Assembly: GCA_003537645.1 (NCBI GenBank)
Contig: DPRM01000135.1
Span: 57,348 to 121,347, forward strand
Source of the DNA: Prolixibacteraceae bacterium
GTDB taxonomy: Bacteria; Bacteroidota; Bacteroidia; Bacteroidales; Prolixibacteraceae
Length of the DNA stretch: 64,000 nucleotides
Direction of reading: 5' to 3'
Shown here: positions 38,192-47,026 of the stretch, piece by piece
Layout of the letters: each line of letters opens with the position of its first letter
How positions within the stretch are numbered: the first letter of the stretch is position 1
Position numbers and translations under genes: made by a program
The notes under the pieces: model-generated
The model's database searches: none
Seen by the model: only the letters and a program-made list of their open reading frames with translations
What the model was told of the DNA's origin: nothing

Positions 38192-41100
38192 ATGTATGCA
38201 ATGAAAAATCCTATCATATTTATTATCAGCTTATTTTTATCTCTTAAGTGCTATTCAAACGATACAAAGTATTTTCTTTCAGAATTGGAAGAACCTTTGC
38301 CAACTGCTACAATAACCTCCATCCACCAATTAATTTGTGATGGAGAAACAGCCACCATCGAAATTGCGCTCACAGGCCGTGGTCCCTGGGATTTGACTTA
38401 TTCGGATGATTTAGGCAATGTAAAAACCATTACCGGTATCACCGACAGCATTTACACATTAAGAGTTAGCCCTGCATTTTCGACCCTATTTTTTATTACT
38501 GAAGTGAAAGACCAGAACGCGGTGAATGGGGAAGATTCGTCACCTATTTGGGTATTTGTTAGCCCAAGGCCGGTATTTATAAGAACCATTCATGCTTCCG
38601 AATTAAAATCAGCCGGGCAGGATATTATCATAGAACAGGTATGCGTGGGAGCCACCAGGAACTACCGCGTTGAGGGCGAACAAGGTTCGGTTTATACCTG
38701 GGAACTATACAACACATCAGATATAAAAATCAATATACCCAATCAGGCAGGCCGAAGCTTTTCTGCAACCGATCCCGACGGAGATACTCATTACATGAAC
38801 GAAGTAACTATTCAATGGAACAATGCCGGCGTTTTAAAGCTTAAGGTCATCCAGCAATCGCTAAATAACTGCGAAACCACCAACCAGGGTTTTATTGAAG
38901 TATTTGAGCAGCCCACCGTATGGGCAGGCAATCCGTTAAGCATTTGCGCCGCCGAAAAGATTTACCTTACCAGCTCGGATGCCAATCATTACAGTAGTTT
39001 ACTCTGGACTACCTCGGGCGACGGCTATTTCGACGAGCCAACAGCTTTGCACACCGCATACAACAGCGGCCCGAACGACCTCATTACCGGCAGTGTAAAA
39101 CTAACGCTCACTGCCTTCGGAAAAGGTAACCCGAATACCTGTGCTCCCGCCACATCAACATTGGTAGCTACCTTCAGGGTCATACCAAATCTCGTCATCA
39201 ATGAACCGGCTCCGGTTTGTGCGCCCGCCGCCATCGACTTATCGCTGGCTTCGGTAACACTCGGCAGCGACCCCGATGTGGACAACTTCGAATATTTTGC
39301 CGACCTGATGGCTACCATTCCGCTGCTCAATTACAAAACCATTGACCGCGCCGGAACATATTACATCCGCGGAACCAACGCGGCAGGCTGTTCTGTAATC
39401 CAGCCGGTAAATGTGACGTTTAATAAATTGATTGTACCCAATTTTGCGTCCATCAGCGATGTTTGCCTAAATAGTATCCAACAGTTGCCTGCCTCCAACT
39501 TTAACGGAATTTCGGGACACTGGGAACCTTCAGCTATCGTAAATACCACTACTGAAGGAGAGTTCTCATATACTTTTAAAGTTTATCCTGGTCAATGCGC
39601 TAAGGATACCACAATCGCTATCAGAGTGGCTAAACCTGTTACTCCTAATTTCAGCTTATCAAATGAGCTTTGCCAAGGAAGTGTTCCATTCGTTTTACCA
39701 ACAACATCTATTGAAGGGATTTCCGGGACTTGGCTACCTGCTGTAATTGAAACCAACCAATTGGGCTCGAAAAGTTACATATTCACCCCTTCTGCAGGGC
39801 AATGCGTTCAATACAAGGTCGAATCAATCAGGATTATAGAGAAAATCACACCCACATTCAATGTAATAGGGCCATTCTGCTTTGGCAGTTCACCACAAGC
39901 ATTGCCAACGACTTCTGCCAATGGAATTGCCGGAACTTGGTCGCCTTCAGCAATAGCAACCAATAAATCGGGCATATCAATCTACACTTATACTCCTGAT
40001 GATGATTGCGCAGTGCCCGTCACCATCCCCATCGAAATCTACGAACCAATTACCGTCGATGTAAAATTTGCTCCGTTGAGTATTTTGGGCGGAAAAACAC
40101 AGGTAACTGTTACCGCAACCGGAGGCACAGGTTTTTATAGCAGCGGAACTGGCGTTTTTGATTACAGTTCGGGCACATATATTTTTACCGTAACAGACAA
40201 TGCTGGCTGCGAAAGCTCCCCAAAAACAATCTACATCAGCGAACCGCAACAATTCGATGTGGAAGCTAAAATTCTGGCCGCAGCTCCGTGTTTTGGAGGG
40301 AATGCATTGATTCAGGCAAAATCTTCAGGAGGAAAACCAAAATACAAATACACATTGACTGGAGGAAAAACGCCCTATAGCTATATGAACGATAGTACCT
40401 TTTATATTTCTGCCTCCGACATTCCTTACCAGTTCGAGGTAATTGATGCTGAAGGTAAATTCGCCCAATCGAATATCCTGGAAGTAACCCAGCCGCCAAA
40501 AATTGAACTCACCGCTTCGGGCACCGAAACCTCGTGCGCGGGAATGGCCGACGGAACTGCCACCGTTGAACCTAAGTTTGGACAAGCGCCTTACTTTTAC
40601 AAATGGGACAATGAGCAAACCACCGCAACTGCTACCGGACTTTCTGCCGGAACGCATTGGGTTACAGTTTGGGATCAACTGGATTGCTACCGGGTTACGA
40701 TTGATGTGGTTGTTTCCGACCCATCCGTTAAAACATTACAAGCCAGTGCTACTGATCCAAAATGTCATGGCGAAGCGGGAACCATTCTTTTCACCTTCAC
40801 CAATGTTCCTGATGGAACTTACAATATTTTGTACGACGGCAATCAGTTCAGCAACGTTCAGGTTACCAGCAATACAACTTCGGTACAGGCAATGCCGGGA
40901 ACCTACAACAACCTGAAACTGGTCATCAACGGCTGCAGCACTGCCAACGGAATAAATGCCACGGTAAACCCAACTCCGGCAGTTCCTCCTGCACAGGCTT
41001 TAAGTGTGGTTTCAGTTGAAAACCCGAAATGTTTTGGTGATGTGTTCACCATTAATCTTTCGATGACCACCACCATTTCTTCAGGAAATTACACATTCTT

Positions 41101-42025
41101 CTACGACGGAGGAACATTCGACAATATACCAGTTGTCAATAACAAAGCAACCATTACCGGGGTGATTACCGAAAGTTCGAAGGATTTCAATAACCTTCGG
41201 TTTATCGCCAACGGCTGTACATCAACTGGGAACGTAAATATAAGGATCGAAAGTCCGGCTGAGCTGGAAATCAGGATTGTTAAAATATTGAAGCAATCAT
41301 TGAAAGGCGCGATTGACATTGTTGCAAGCGGTGGAACTGGTAGCTACAAATACACCTGGAGCAATGGAGCAACCACCGAAGACCTGACCGAAATCCCCTT
41401 CGGAAATTATACTGTAACAGTGTCGGATGATAAAAATTGTACGACTTTTAAAGAAATTCAGATGCCGCTAAATAATCCACCAGTTGCCAATGCCGGTACT
41501 GATCAAATTATAAACGAAGGAGAAACTGTCTCTTTAGACGGAACATCATCCTATGAAGTAGATGGTGAGTATATGACAATCAAATGGACTGCGCCAATCG
41601 GAATAACACTAAGTTCTACAACTATTTTTACACCAACCTTTACCGCACCCGAAGTAAAAAAGGATTCAACCTTGAATTTTTCGTTGGTGGTGAATGATGG
41701 GCTTGTAAATTCGATGCCTTCAACAGTTAAAATAACAGTTCTAAATGTTATCAAGGTTGGAATTCCAGAACACGAATCAGCCGTGTTCAAAGTTTATCCC
41801 AACCCAACAACGGGCATCATCAATCTTGAGTTTTCTGGTGAAATTGGCAATGATGCAGAAATTTTAGTGACCAATCTGCTCGGCGTTAAAGTATTCAGAA
41901 AAGAAATAACTGATGAAAACAAATACCAAATTGACATTTCGAATCAACTGAATGGGATTTACCTACTGAAGATTATAACTGATAATCAGGAATATAACAA
42001 CAAAACAATCTTACGAAAGGATTGA
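38192..42025 (+). CDS. Large T9SS-secreted, adhesin-like protein with beta-sandwich repeats
   Basis: A signal peptide (MKNPIIFIISLFLSL, cleavage near CYSND) is present; starts at 38192 or 38201 both fit. The 1,277-residue protein is built of beta-sandwich domains: three similar units of roughly 75 residues (about 425-625) each containing GISG/GIAGTW and a YTxxP strand with cysteines, SprB-type units (GGTGFYSSGTG, GGKPKYKY, GQAPYFYKW, GGTGSYKYTWSNGATTEDLT), a PKD/cadherin-like domain (ANAGTDQIINEGETVSLDGTSS) and a C-terminal T9SS type A sorting domain (VYPNPTTGIINLEFSGEI ... NGIYLLKI). Such proteins sit on the cell surface and act in adhesion or gliding. No catalytic motif is visible. Confidence 0.9.
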   Translation: MYAMKNPIIFIISLFLSLKCYSNDTKYFLSELEEPLPTATITSIHQLICDGETATIEIALTGRGPWDLTYSDDLGNVKTITGITDSIYTLRVSPAFSTLFFITEVKDQNAVNGEDSSPIWVFVSPRPVFIRTIHASELKSAGQDIIIEQVCVGATRNYRVEGEQGSVYTWELYNTSDIKINIPNQAGRSFSATDPDGDTHYMNEVTIQWNNAGVLKLKVIQQSLNNCETTNQGFIEVFEQPTVWAGNPLSICAAEKIYLTSSDANHYSSLLWTTSGDGYFDEPTALHTAYNSGPNDLITGSVKLTLTAFGKGNPNTCAPATSTLVATFRVIPNLVINEPAPVCAPAAIDLSLASVTLGSDPDVDNFEYFADLMATIPLLNYKTIDRAGTYYIRGTNAAGCSVIQPVNVTFNKLIVPNFASISDVCLNSIQQLPASNFNGISGHWEPSAIVNTTTEGEFSYTFKVYPGQCAKDTTIAIRVAKPVTPNFSLSNELCQGSVPFVLPTTSIEGISGTWLPAVIETNQLGSKSYIFTPSAGQCVQYKVESIRIIEKITPTFNVIGPFCFGSSPQALPTTSANGIAGTWSPSAIATNKSGISIYTYTPDDDCAVPVTIPIEIYEPITVDVKFAPLSILGGKTQVTVTATGGTGFYSSGTGVFDYSSGTYIFTVTDNAGCESSPKTIYISEPQQFDVEAKILAAAPCFGGNALIQAKSSGGKPKYKYTLTGGKTPYSYMNDSTFYISASDIPYQFEVIDAEGKFAQSNILEVTQPPKIELTASGTETSCAGMADGTATVEPKFGQAPYFYKWDNEQTTATATGLSAGTHWVTVWDQLDCYRVTIDVVVSDPSVKTLQASATDPKCHGEAGTILFTFTNVPDGTYNILYDGNQFSNVQVTSNTTSVQAMPGTYNNLKLVINGCSTANGINATVNPTPAVPPAQALSVVSVENPKCFGDVFTINLSMTTTISSGNYTFFYDGGTFDNIPVVNNKATITGVITESSKDFNNLRFIANGCTSTGNVNIRIESPAELEIRIVKILKQSLKGAIDIVASGGTGSYKYTWSNGATTEDLTEIPFGNYTVTVSDDKNCTTFKEIQMPLNNPPVANAGTDQIINEGETVSLDGTSSYEVDGEYMTIKWTAPIGITLSSTTIFTPTFTAPEVKKDSTLNFSLVVNDGLVNSMPSTVKITVLNVIKVGIPEHESAVFKVYPNPTTGIINLEFSGEIGNDAEILVTNLLGVKVFRKEITDENKYQIDISNQLNGIYLLKIITDNQEYNNKTILRKD

Positions 42026-42090
42026 CAAAAATCACGGGATAAACCGAATTTCCTGTGTTTCTTTGTGCCTTCAATTAAATTCCTTCTATT

Positions 42091-43014
42091 ATGACCTTCA
42101 TCCCGAACGACAAAATTTTCAGTCTTAAGTGGTTTAAAGATTATAGCCTAATTACAATTGGAGCGTTTATCCTTGCGGTTGGGTTCGTTTACTTTATTTC
42201 GCCTCACCGTATCGTGCCCGGCGGGGTTTACGGTATTGCAATCGTGGTGCATTACATGACGGTTGGTATGTTCTCGTTCTGGCCCGAAGGAATTCCGATT
42301 GGTTTATTCGGTTTAATACTGAATATTCCGCTGACAATCGCCGGGATAAAGATTCTTGGCCCCCGTTTTGGCGTAAAAACAGTGGTTGGGTTTGTGCTTT
42401 CATCTGTTTTTATGGACACAATCACTTATTTGCGTGTTGACGGCGATGCCGCCCTGGTTCCCGACATTTTGCTTTCGTGCGTATTTGGCGGAGTGCTGGT
42501 CGGTTTCGGACTTGGACTTATTTTTAAGGCACGGGCAACTTCAGGCGGATCGGACATTATTGCCATGATTATTGCCAAATATACCCGGATGCAACTCGGA
42601 CAACTGATGATTTATGTTGATTCGACCATTGTATTGCTCAGTTTAGTGGCTTTCAAAGACTGGCAAATTCCGCTTTATTCGTGGGTGGTGATTTATATTA
42701 CAGGCCGCGCCATCGACCTTGTGCTCGAAGGAAGTGACTACAACAAGGCTTTGATGATTATTTCAGAAAAACACGAAGAGATTAAGCATAAATTACTGGT
42801 CGATCTGGAACGTGGAGGCACCTACCTGAAAGGAACAGGCATGTACACCGGCCAGGAAAAACAAATTATCTATACAGTTGTTAGTCGTCGCGAAGTTGCT
42901 ATACTTGAAGAATACATCAGCACCATCGACCCCGATGCATTTATCACTGTGATGGATACCCACGAAATTCTGGGAGAAGGATTTCAATCGCTCAAGCACA
43001 AGGTGGCCGATTGA
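42091..43014 (+). CDS. YitT family membrane protein (DUF161 + DUF2179)
   Basis: The 307-residue protein has five to six membrane helices carrying the YitT motif PHRIVPGGVYGIAIV and a conserved GLGLIFKARATSGGSDIIA, then a soluble C-terminal DUF2179 domain of about 90 residues (YNKALMIISEKHEEIKHKLL, KQIIYTVVSRREVAILEEYI, ITVMDTHEILGEGF). The fold and length match the family; transport function is suspected but not established. It is a single gene between the T9SS cargo and the phospholipase. Confidence 0.9.
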   Translation: MTFIPNDKIFSLKWFKDYSLITIGAFILAVGFVYFISPHRIVPGGVYGIAIVVHYMTVGMFSFWPEGIPIGLFGLILNIPLTIAGIKILGPRFGVKTVVGFVLSSVFMDTITYLRVDGDAALVPDILLSCVFGGVLVGFGLGLIFKARATSGGSDIIAMIIAKYTRMQLGQLMIYVDSTIVLLSLVAFKDWQIPLYSWVVIYITGRAIDLVLEGSDYNKALMIISEKHEEIKHKLLVDLERGGTYLKGTGMYTGQEKQIIYTVVSRREVAILEEYISTIDPDAFITVMDTHEILGEGFQSLKHKVAD

Positions 43015-43082
43015 GCATTAACAAATTTCAAAATCTCCATTGAATTCAACATGTTCATTCATTTTTATAGTTTAGTATTTCG

Positions 43083-43090
43083 TAAATTTG
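43083..43090 (+). promoter_or_regulatory. Candidate -7 element before the patatin gene
   Basis: TAAATTTG matches TANNTTTG fully, 32 bp upstream of the ATG at 43123. No clear TTG lies at -33. It falls in the reading frame extension upstream of 43123, supporting the later start. Confidence 0.4.
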
Positions 43091-43122
43091 GGTTCGTGCC
43101 TGTCCTTCAAATTTATCCGGTT

Positions 43123-45414
43123 ATGAAACGATTCTTCATGTTGCTTTTAATGGTTTATATCACCTCGTTCAGCTCGACCGCACAAAAAGTTGGCCTGGTT
43201 TTGAGTGGAGGTGGCGCAAAAGGACTTGCACACATCGCCGTAATAAAAGCCCTCGAAGAGAATGGAATTCCAATCGACTACATTGCCGGAACATCAATGG
43301 GAGCAATTGTAGCCGGGCTTTATGCTGCCGGTTTTTCGGCTGAAGAAATGGAAACTCTTTTTAAGTCGGAGCAGTTCAAATTCTGGTCAACCGGAAAAAT
43401 TCAGGAAGAATATCGTTACTATTTCCGAAGGTTGGAGGAAGACCCTTCGTGGCTTGAACTTAATTTATTGAAAAAGGAAGATAAATTAAAGATTATGCCC
43501 CCCACCAATATTATTCCTGAAGAACAGATGGATTTTGCCTTCATGGAAATGTTCTCGGCGGTAACAGCTGTTTGCAAAAGCGATTTCAACCAGTTGCTTG
43601 TTCCGTTTTTCTGCATTGCCACCGATGTACACAATAACCGTGAAGTAGTTCTAAGACAGGGAGATATGGGCGAGGCCATTCGCGCATCAATGACTTTTCC
43701 GCTGTATTTCAAACCCATCGAAATCGACGGCGCACTTGTATTCGATGGTGGCATTGTAAATAACTTTCCGGTAAAAAACATGAAAGAACTTTTCAATCCT
43801 GATATTATCATCGGACATAATGTGGCCAATAACGCAAAAAAACCCGACCCTGATGATGTAATGGCACAGATTGAAAATATGATTTTGCAAAAAACCGACT
43901 ATGTAATCGAGCCGGAAGACGGTATTTTTATGCAAACCCTGTTCAACAATGTTAACCTTCTCGATTTCAAAAAAATTGATCTGATACAAAAAGCCGGATA
44001 CGAAACAGCCTATCAAAGTATGGAGACCATCAGACAGCGCATTTCGCGCAGGGTTAGCGTAAACGAGATGCAGCAAAAAAGGGCACAGTTCAACATGAAG
44101 AAACCACCACTCATTTTTCGGAATATTCAGGTGGAAGGCGTTGAAGAAGCTAACCAAAGAAAATACATTATTCAGAGCCTGAAACACCAGTCACAGGTAA
44201 TTGATCTGGACGAATTGAAACGGGAATACTTCAAGCTTGTTGCCGATCAGCAAATTAAATCGTTGCGGCCGGTATCGCGCTACAACCCCGAAACCGGATA
44301 TTTCGACCTTCACCTAATGGCCAAGACAAACGATCCGATGCAGATAAAATTTGGGGGAAACATCTCAACCCGACCGATCAATCAGGGCTTTTTAAGCGGC
44401 GATTACCGTTTTTTCAAGGAGCGATCGCACACACTTAGCGCAAATATGTACTTCGGAAGGTTTTACAGTTCGTTTAAAGCCGGCGCACGCGTCGATTTTC
44501 CGAGCACAATACCATTTTACATGGCCGGCTATTTTACCCTTAACCGCTGGGACTACTATTCATCAACCACCGAATTTGTATTCGAAGATGTCCGTCCGCC
44601 CTATATTATTCAGAACGAAACGAATTTTCGGTCAGAAATCGGGATTCCGATAAAAACCAAGGGAAAACTTACTTTCGGAGGTGCCTGGTCGAATGCCCGT
44701 GACGAGTATTATCTGACCGAATCGATAAAAGTTACCGATACTCCCGACCGCACCACATTCGATGCGTTATCTGCTACTGCCAACATTCAAAAGAATTCTT
44801 TTAACGACAAACAATATCCTACGGAAGGAATTTCATCCAGTCTTTCGCTGAATTATATTTCAGGACAAGAAAAGAACTTACCCGGTACCACATCAAACAG
44901 TCCTTCAAGCAAACAATTTACCCACAATTTCTTCCTGATCAAAGGCAGCTACGACCGATATCTGAAGATTAACAACAAATTCGCGCTTGGCTTGATGGCC
45001 GAATGGGTTTACAGCAATAAAAAACCTTTCAGCAATTATGTTTCTACAACATTGGCGGCTCCATCTTTCAATCCAATCCCGCACAGTAAAACCATCTATT
45101 TAAATAACTTTCACGCCAATAAATACCTTGCTTCAGGAGTAAAAAGCATATATAAATTCTCAGATCAATTGCATTTCAGAGCCGAAGCTTATGGCTTTGT
45201 CCCGATCAGGGAAATTGTTGAGGCTCAAAATTATATTGCCATTTATAACGAAGAGTTGTACTCGTCGGTACATTTTATGGGATCGGCAGCATTTGTGTTT
45301 CAGTCGGGTCTCGGGCCAATTAGTCTCTCGGTTAATTATTACGAAAAGAGCCAGACTAAATTATTTGCCATGTTCAATATCGGGTACATTCTGTTTAACC
45401 GGAAAGGTTACTAA
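43123..45414 (+). CDS. Patatin-like phospholipase with Omp85-type outer-membrane barrel
   Basis: The 763-residue protein has a signal peptide (MKRFFMLLLMVYITSF, cleavage near TAQ), which fixes the start at 43123. The patatin domain (about 22-310) shows the oxyanion motif GGGAKG, nucleophile GTSMG (S58) and DGG for the Ser-Asp dyad. A POTRA-like linker follows (about 345-425, RNIQVEGVEEANQRKYIIQ), then a C-terminal 16-strand Omp85/surface-antigen barrel (from about 430, ending in an aromatic-rich last strand). The layout is that of PlpD-type type Vd proteins: a lipase carried or displayed by its own barrel. It probably hydrolyses phospholipids at the outer membrane or outside the cell. Confidence 0.92.
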   Translation: MKRFFMLLLMVYITSFSSTAQKVGLVLSGGGAKGLAHIAVIKALEENGIPIDYIAGTSMGAIVAGLYAAGFSAEEMETLFKSEQFKFWSTGKIQEEYRYYFRRLEEDPSWLELNLLKKEDKLKIMPPTNIIPEEQMDFAFMEMFSAVTAVCKSDFNQLLVPFFCIATDVHNNREVVLRQGDMGEAIRASMTFPLYFKPIEIDGALVFDGGIVNNFPVKNMKELFNPDIIIGHNVANNAKKPDPDDVMAQIENMILQKTDYVIEPEDGIFMQTLFNNVNLLDFKKIDLIQKAGYETAYQSMETIRQRISRRVSVNEMQQKRAQFNMKKPPLIFRNIQVEGVEEANQRKYIIQSLKHQSQVIDLDELKREYFKLVADQQIKSLRPVSRYNPETGYFDLHLMAKTNDPMQIKFGGNISTRPINQGFLSGDYRFFKERSHTLSANMYFGRFYSSFKAGARVDFPSTIPFYMAGYFTLNRWDYYSSTTEFVFEDVRPPYIIQNETNFRSEIGIPIKTKGKLTFGGAWSNARDEYYLTESIKVTDTPDRTTFDALSATANIQKNSFNDKQYPTEGISSSLSLNYISGQEKNLPGTTSNSPSSKQFTHNFFLIKGSYDRYLKINNKFALGLMAEWVYSNKKPFSNYVSTTLAAPSFNPIPHSKTIYLNNFHANKYLASGVKSIYKFSDQLHFRAEAYGFVPIREIVEAQNYIAIYNEELYSSVHFMGSAAFVFQSGLGPISLSVNYYEKSQTKLFAMFNIGYILFNRKGY

Positions 45415-45422
45415 AAGCGCAG

Positions 45423-45452
45423 TTGCCCGTTGGCTGTTATCTTTTATCTTTG
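45423..45452 (+). promoter_or_regulatory. Promoter of ppnP
   Basis: TTG (45423-45425), 19 bases, then TATCTTTG (45445-45452): both boxes and the spacing fit the Bacteroidota -33/-7 promoter. It lies just behind the phospholipase gene and 33 bp ahead of the ppnP ATG. Confidence 0.6.
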
Positions 45453-45485
45453 CCTACCTATTTTAAAAAACTAAAAAAGAAAAAC

Positions 45486-45767
45486 ATGTTAAAAGTAAAC
45501 GAATATTTCGGCGGAACAGTTAAATCAATTGCACTCGAAAACATGGAAGGTGTTGCAACTATTGGGGTTATGGAAGCCGGTGAATACGAATTCGGCACCG
45601 GAACAATCGAACACATGACCATCACGAGTGGTATTTTAGATGTAATGCTTCCCGGAGAAACGGTTTGGACAGCTTACCTGAAAGGTGAAACTTTCGTAGT
45701 TGAAAAGGATGTAAAATTCAAAGTAAAAGCCAACGGACAAGTTGCTTATTACTGTTTGTATTTATAA
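45486..45767 (+). CDS. ppnP: Pyrimidine/purine nucleoside phosphorylase PpnP
   Basis: The 93-residue cupin-like protein matches PpnP (former DUF1255): VNEYFGGTVKSIAL, GVATIGVMEAGEYEFGTGTIEHMTI, SGILDVMLPG and the C-terminal KANGQVAYYCLYL. It cleaves nucleosides with phosphate to free base and pentose-1-phosphate in salvage. The ATG at 45486 follows a good promoter and is the family start; longer in-frame extension is not used. It ends in a bidirectional terminator shared with hemH. Confidence 0.93.
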   Translation: MLKVNEYFGGTVKSIALENMEGVATIGVMEAGEYEFGTGTIEHMTITSGILDVMLPGETVWTAYLKGETFVVEKDVKFKVKANGQVAYYCLYL

Positions 45768-45903
45768 AAACACTGATGTTGAATAATCGGATTGCTGAAT
45801 TTCAATATTTTTTTCAGGAGCTGGTAGGGTAAACTCTGGTTCAATTGTATAAAGTACAAATCAATCAATTCGGAAAAAATAGTTCATCAATTCGGTATTC
45901 TTT

Positions 45904-45938
45904 AAAAAGCAGCTGCCAATCAACAGCTGCTTTTTTTT
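45904..45938. terminator. Bidirectional intrinsic terminator between ppnP and hemH
   Basis: AAAAAGCAGCTG (45904-45915), an 8-base loop, and CAGCTGCTTTTTTTT (45924-45938) form a stem with an A run on the left and a T run on the right, serving both convergent genes. Confidence 0.8.
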
Positions 45939-46956
45939 ATTCCAGATAGGGCTCCAGTATTTCGTCCAACGCACTAATCCATTGCGGCGAATCATTCAGG
46001 CTTTCAACCATTTGAAGGTTTTCACCTCCGTTTTCAGCAAACATTTCCTTGTATTCCCATCCAATTTCAACAGTTGTTTCCAAACAATCGGTCACAAACG
46101 AGGGAGCTGCTACAAGTATGTTTTTATTGCCTTGTTTGGCCAGACCAATCAGATTTTTATCGGTAAAAGGAGTCATCCAGTTGTTTGACAGTCGCGATTG
46201 AAACGAAACAGAATATTGTTTTTCATTCAATCCCAAACGTTTAACCAGTTCGCGGGTGGTTTGATAACAGGTAGCTTTGTAGCACGATTTTCCAAATTCA
46301 GGCAAAATATTTTCGCAATTACAGGTCTTAAACGATTCGCCGGGGTGGTTCTTGTCCAAATGCCGGTTGGGCAATCCGTGATAGGTAAAAACAATGTGAT
46401 CGTATGTTTCAGGCTGATACGACTGAATGCGTTGCGCAAAGGCATCTAAAAAAGCAGGATGCTCGTAAAACTGGCTAATAGCATGAAATTCAGGAATCGA
46501 ATTCCATTTTCGAATTTCGTCGATCACCGCCTGAACCGCAGTTCCGCTGGTTGATGAGGCGTATTGCGGAAACATCGGCAGTACAATCAGCCGGTCGAAA
46601 TTTCCTTTCTGAATGGATGACAAAGCTTTACCAATTGATGGATTTCCATAACGCATGGCCATAAAAACATCAGCTTTAGCTCCTAATTTTTGCTGAAGGC
46701 CGGACTGAACACTTTCCGAAAAATACAGCAGGGGCGAGCCTTTTTCGGTCCACAACCGCTGATACAATTTGGTTGATTTAGGCGCCCTGAAAGGCACAAT
46801 GATGAGATTCACCAGAATTTTCTGCAAAACCAGCGGAATATCAATCACCCTGCGATCGTTCAGAAATTCAGACAAATAGCGTCGTACCGCCTTTACTTTT
46901 GGTTCGTCGGGTGTCCCGACATTGATTATCAAAACCGCTGTTTTTTTCGTAGTCAT
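45937..46956 (-). CDS. hemH: Ferrochelatase
   Basis: The 339-residue enzyme inserts Fe2+ into protoporphyrin IX (or coproporphyrin) as the last step of haem synthesis. Visible motifs: INVGTPDEP at the start, GSPLLYFSESVQ, VLPMFPQYASSTSGTA, the metal-site FTYHGLPNRHL with catalytic histidine, and SFVTDCLETTVEI with the conserved glutamate. A cysteine cluster (CNCENILPEFGKSCYKATC) resembles the internal cysteine insert seen in several bacterial ferrochelatases; whether it binds a cluster is open. Single gene, convergent with ppnP. Confidence 0.95.
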   Translation of the reverse strand: MTTKKTAVLIINVGTPDEPKVKAVRRYLSEFLNDRRVIDIPLVLQKILVNLIIVPFRAPKSTKLYQRLWTEKGSPLLYFSESVQSGLQQKLGAKADVFMAMRYGNPSIGKALSSIQKGNFDRLIVLPMFPQYASSTSGTAVQAVIDEIRKWNSIPEFHAISQFYEHPAFLDAFAQRIQSYQPETYDHIVFTYHGLPNRHLDKNHPGESFKTCNCENILPEFGKSCYKATCYQTTRELVKRLGLNEKQYSVSFQSRLSNNWMTPFTDKNLIGLAKQGNKNILVAAPSFVTDCLETTVEIGWEYKEMFAENGGENLQMVESLNDSPQWISALDEILEPYLE

Positions 46957-47026
46957 CCTTTTTTATTTGTGCTAAATGTAAGTTTGTTGATTCGATATAA
47001 CAAATCATTCAACAAATTGATCATTC

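Noticed and set aside
43687..44187. 166-codon antisense frame within the patatin gene
   Set aside because: Overlaps the catalytic and POTRA-like part of a well-supported gene and matches no family.
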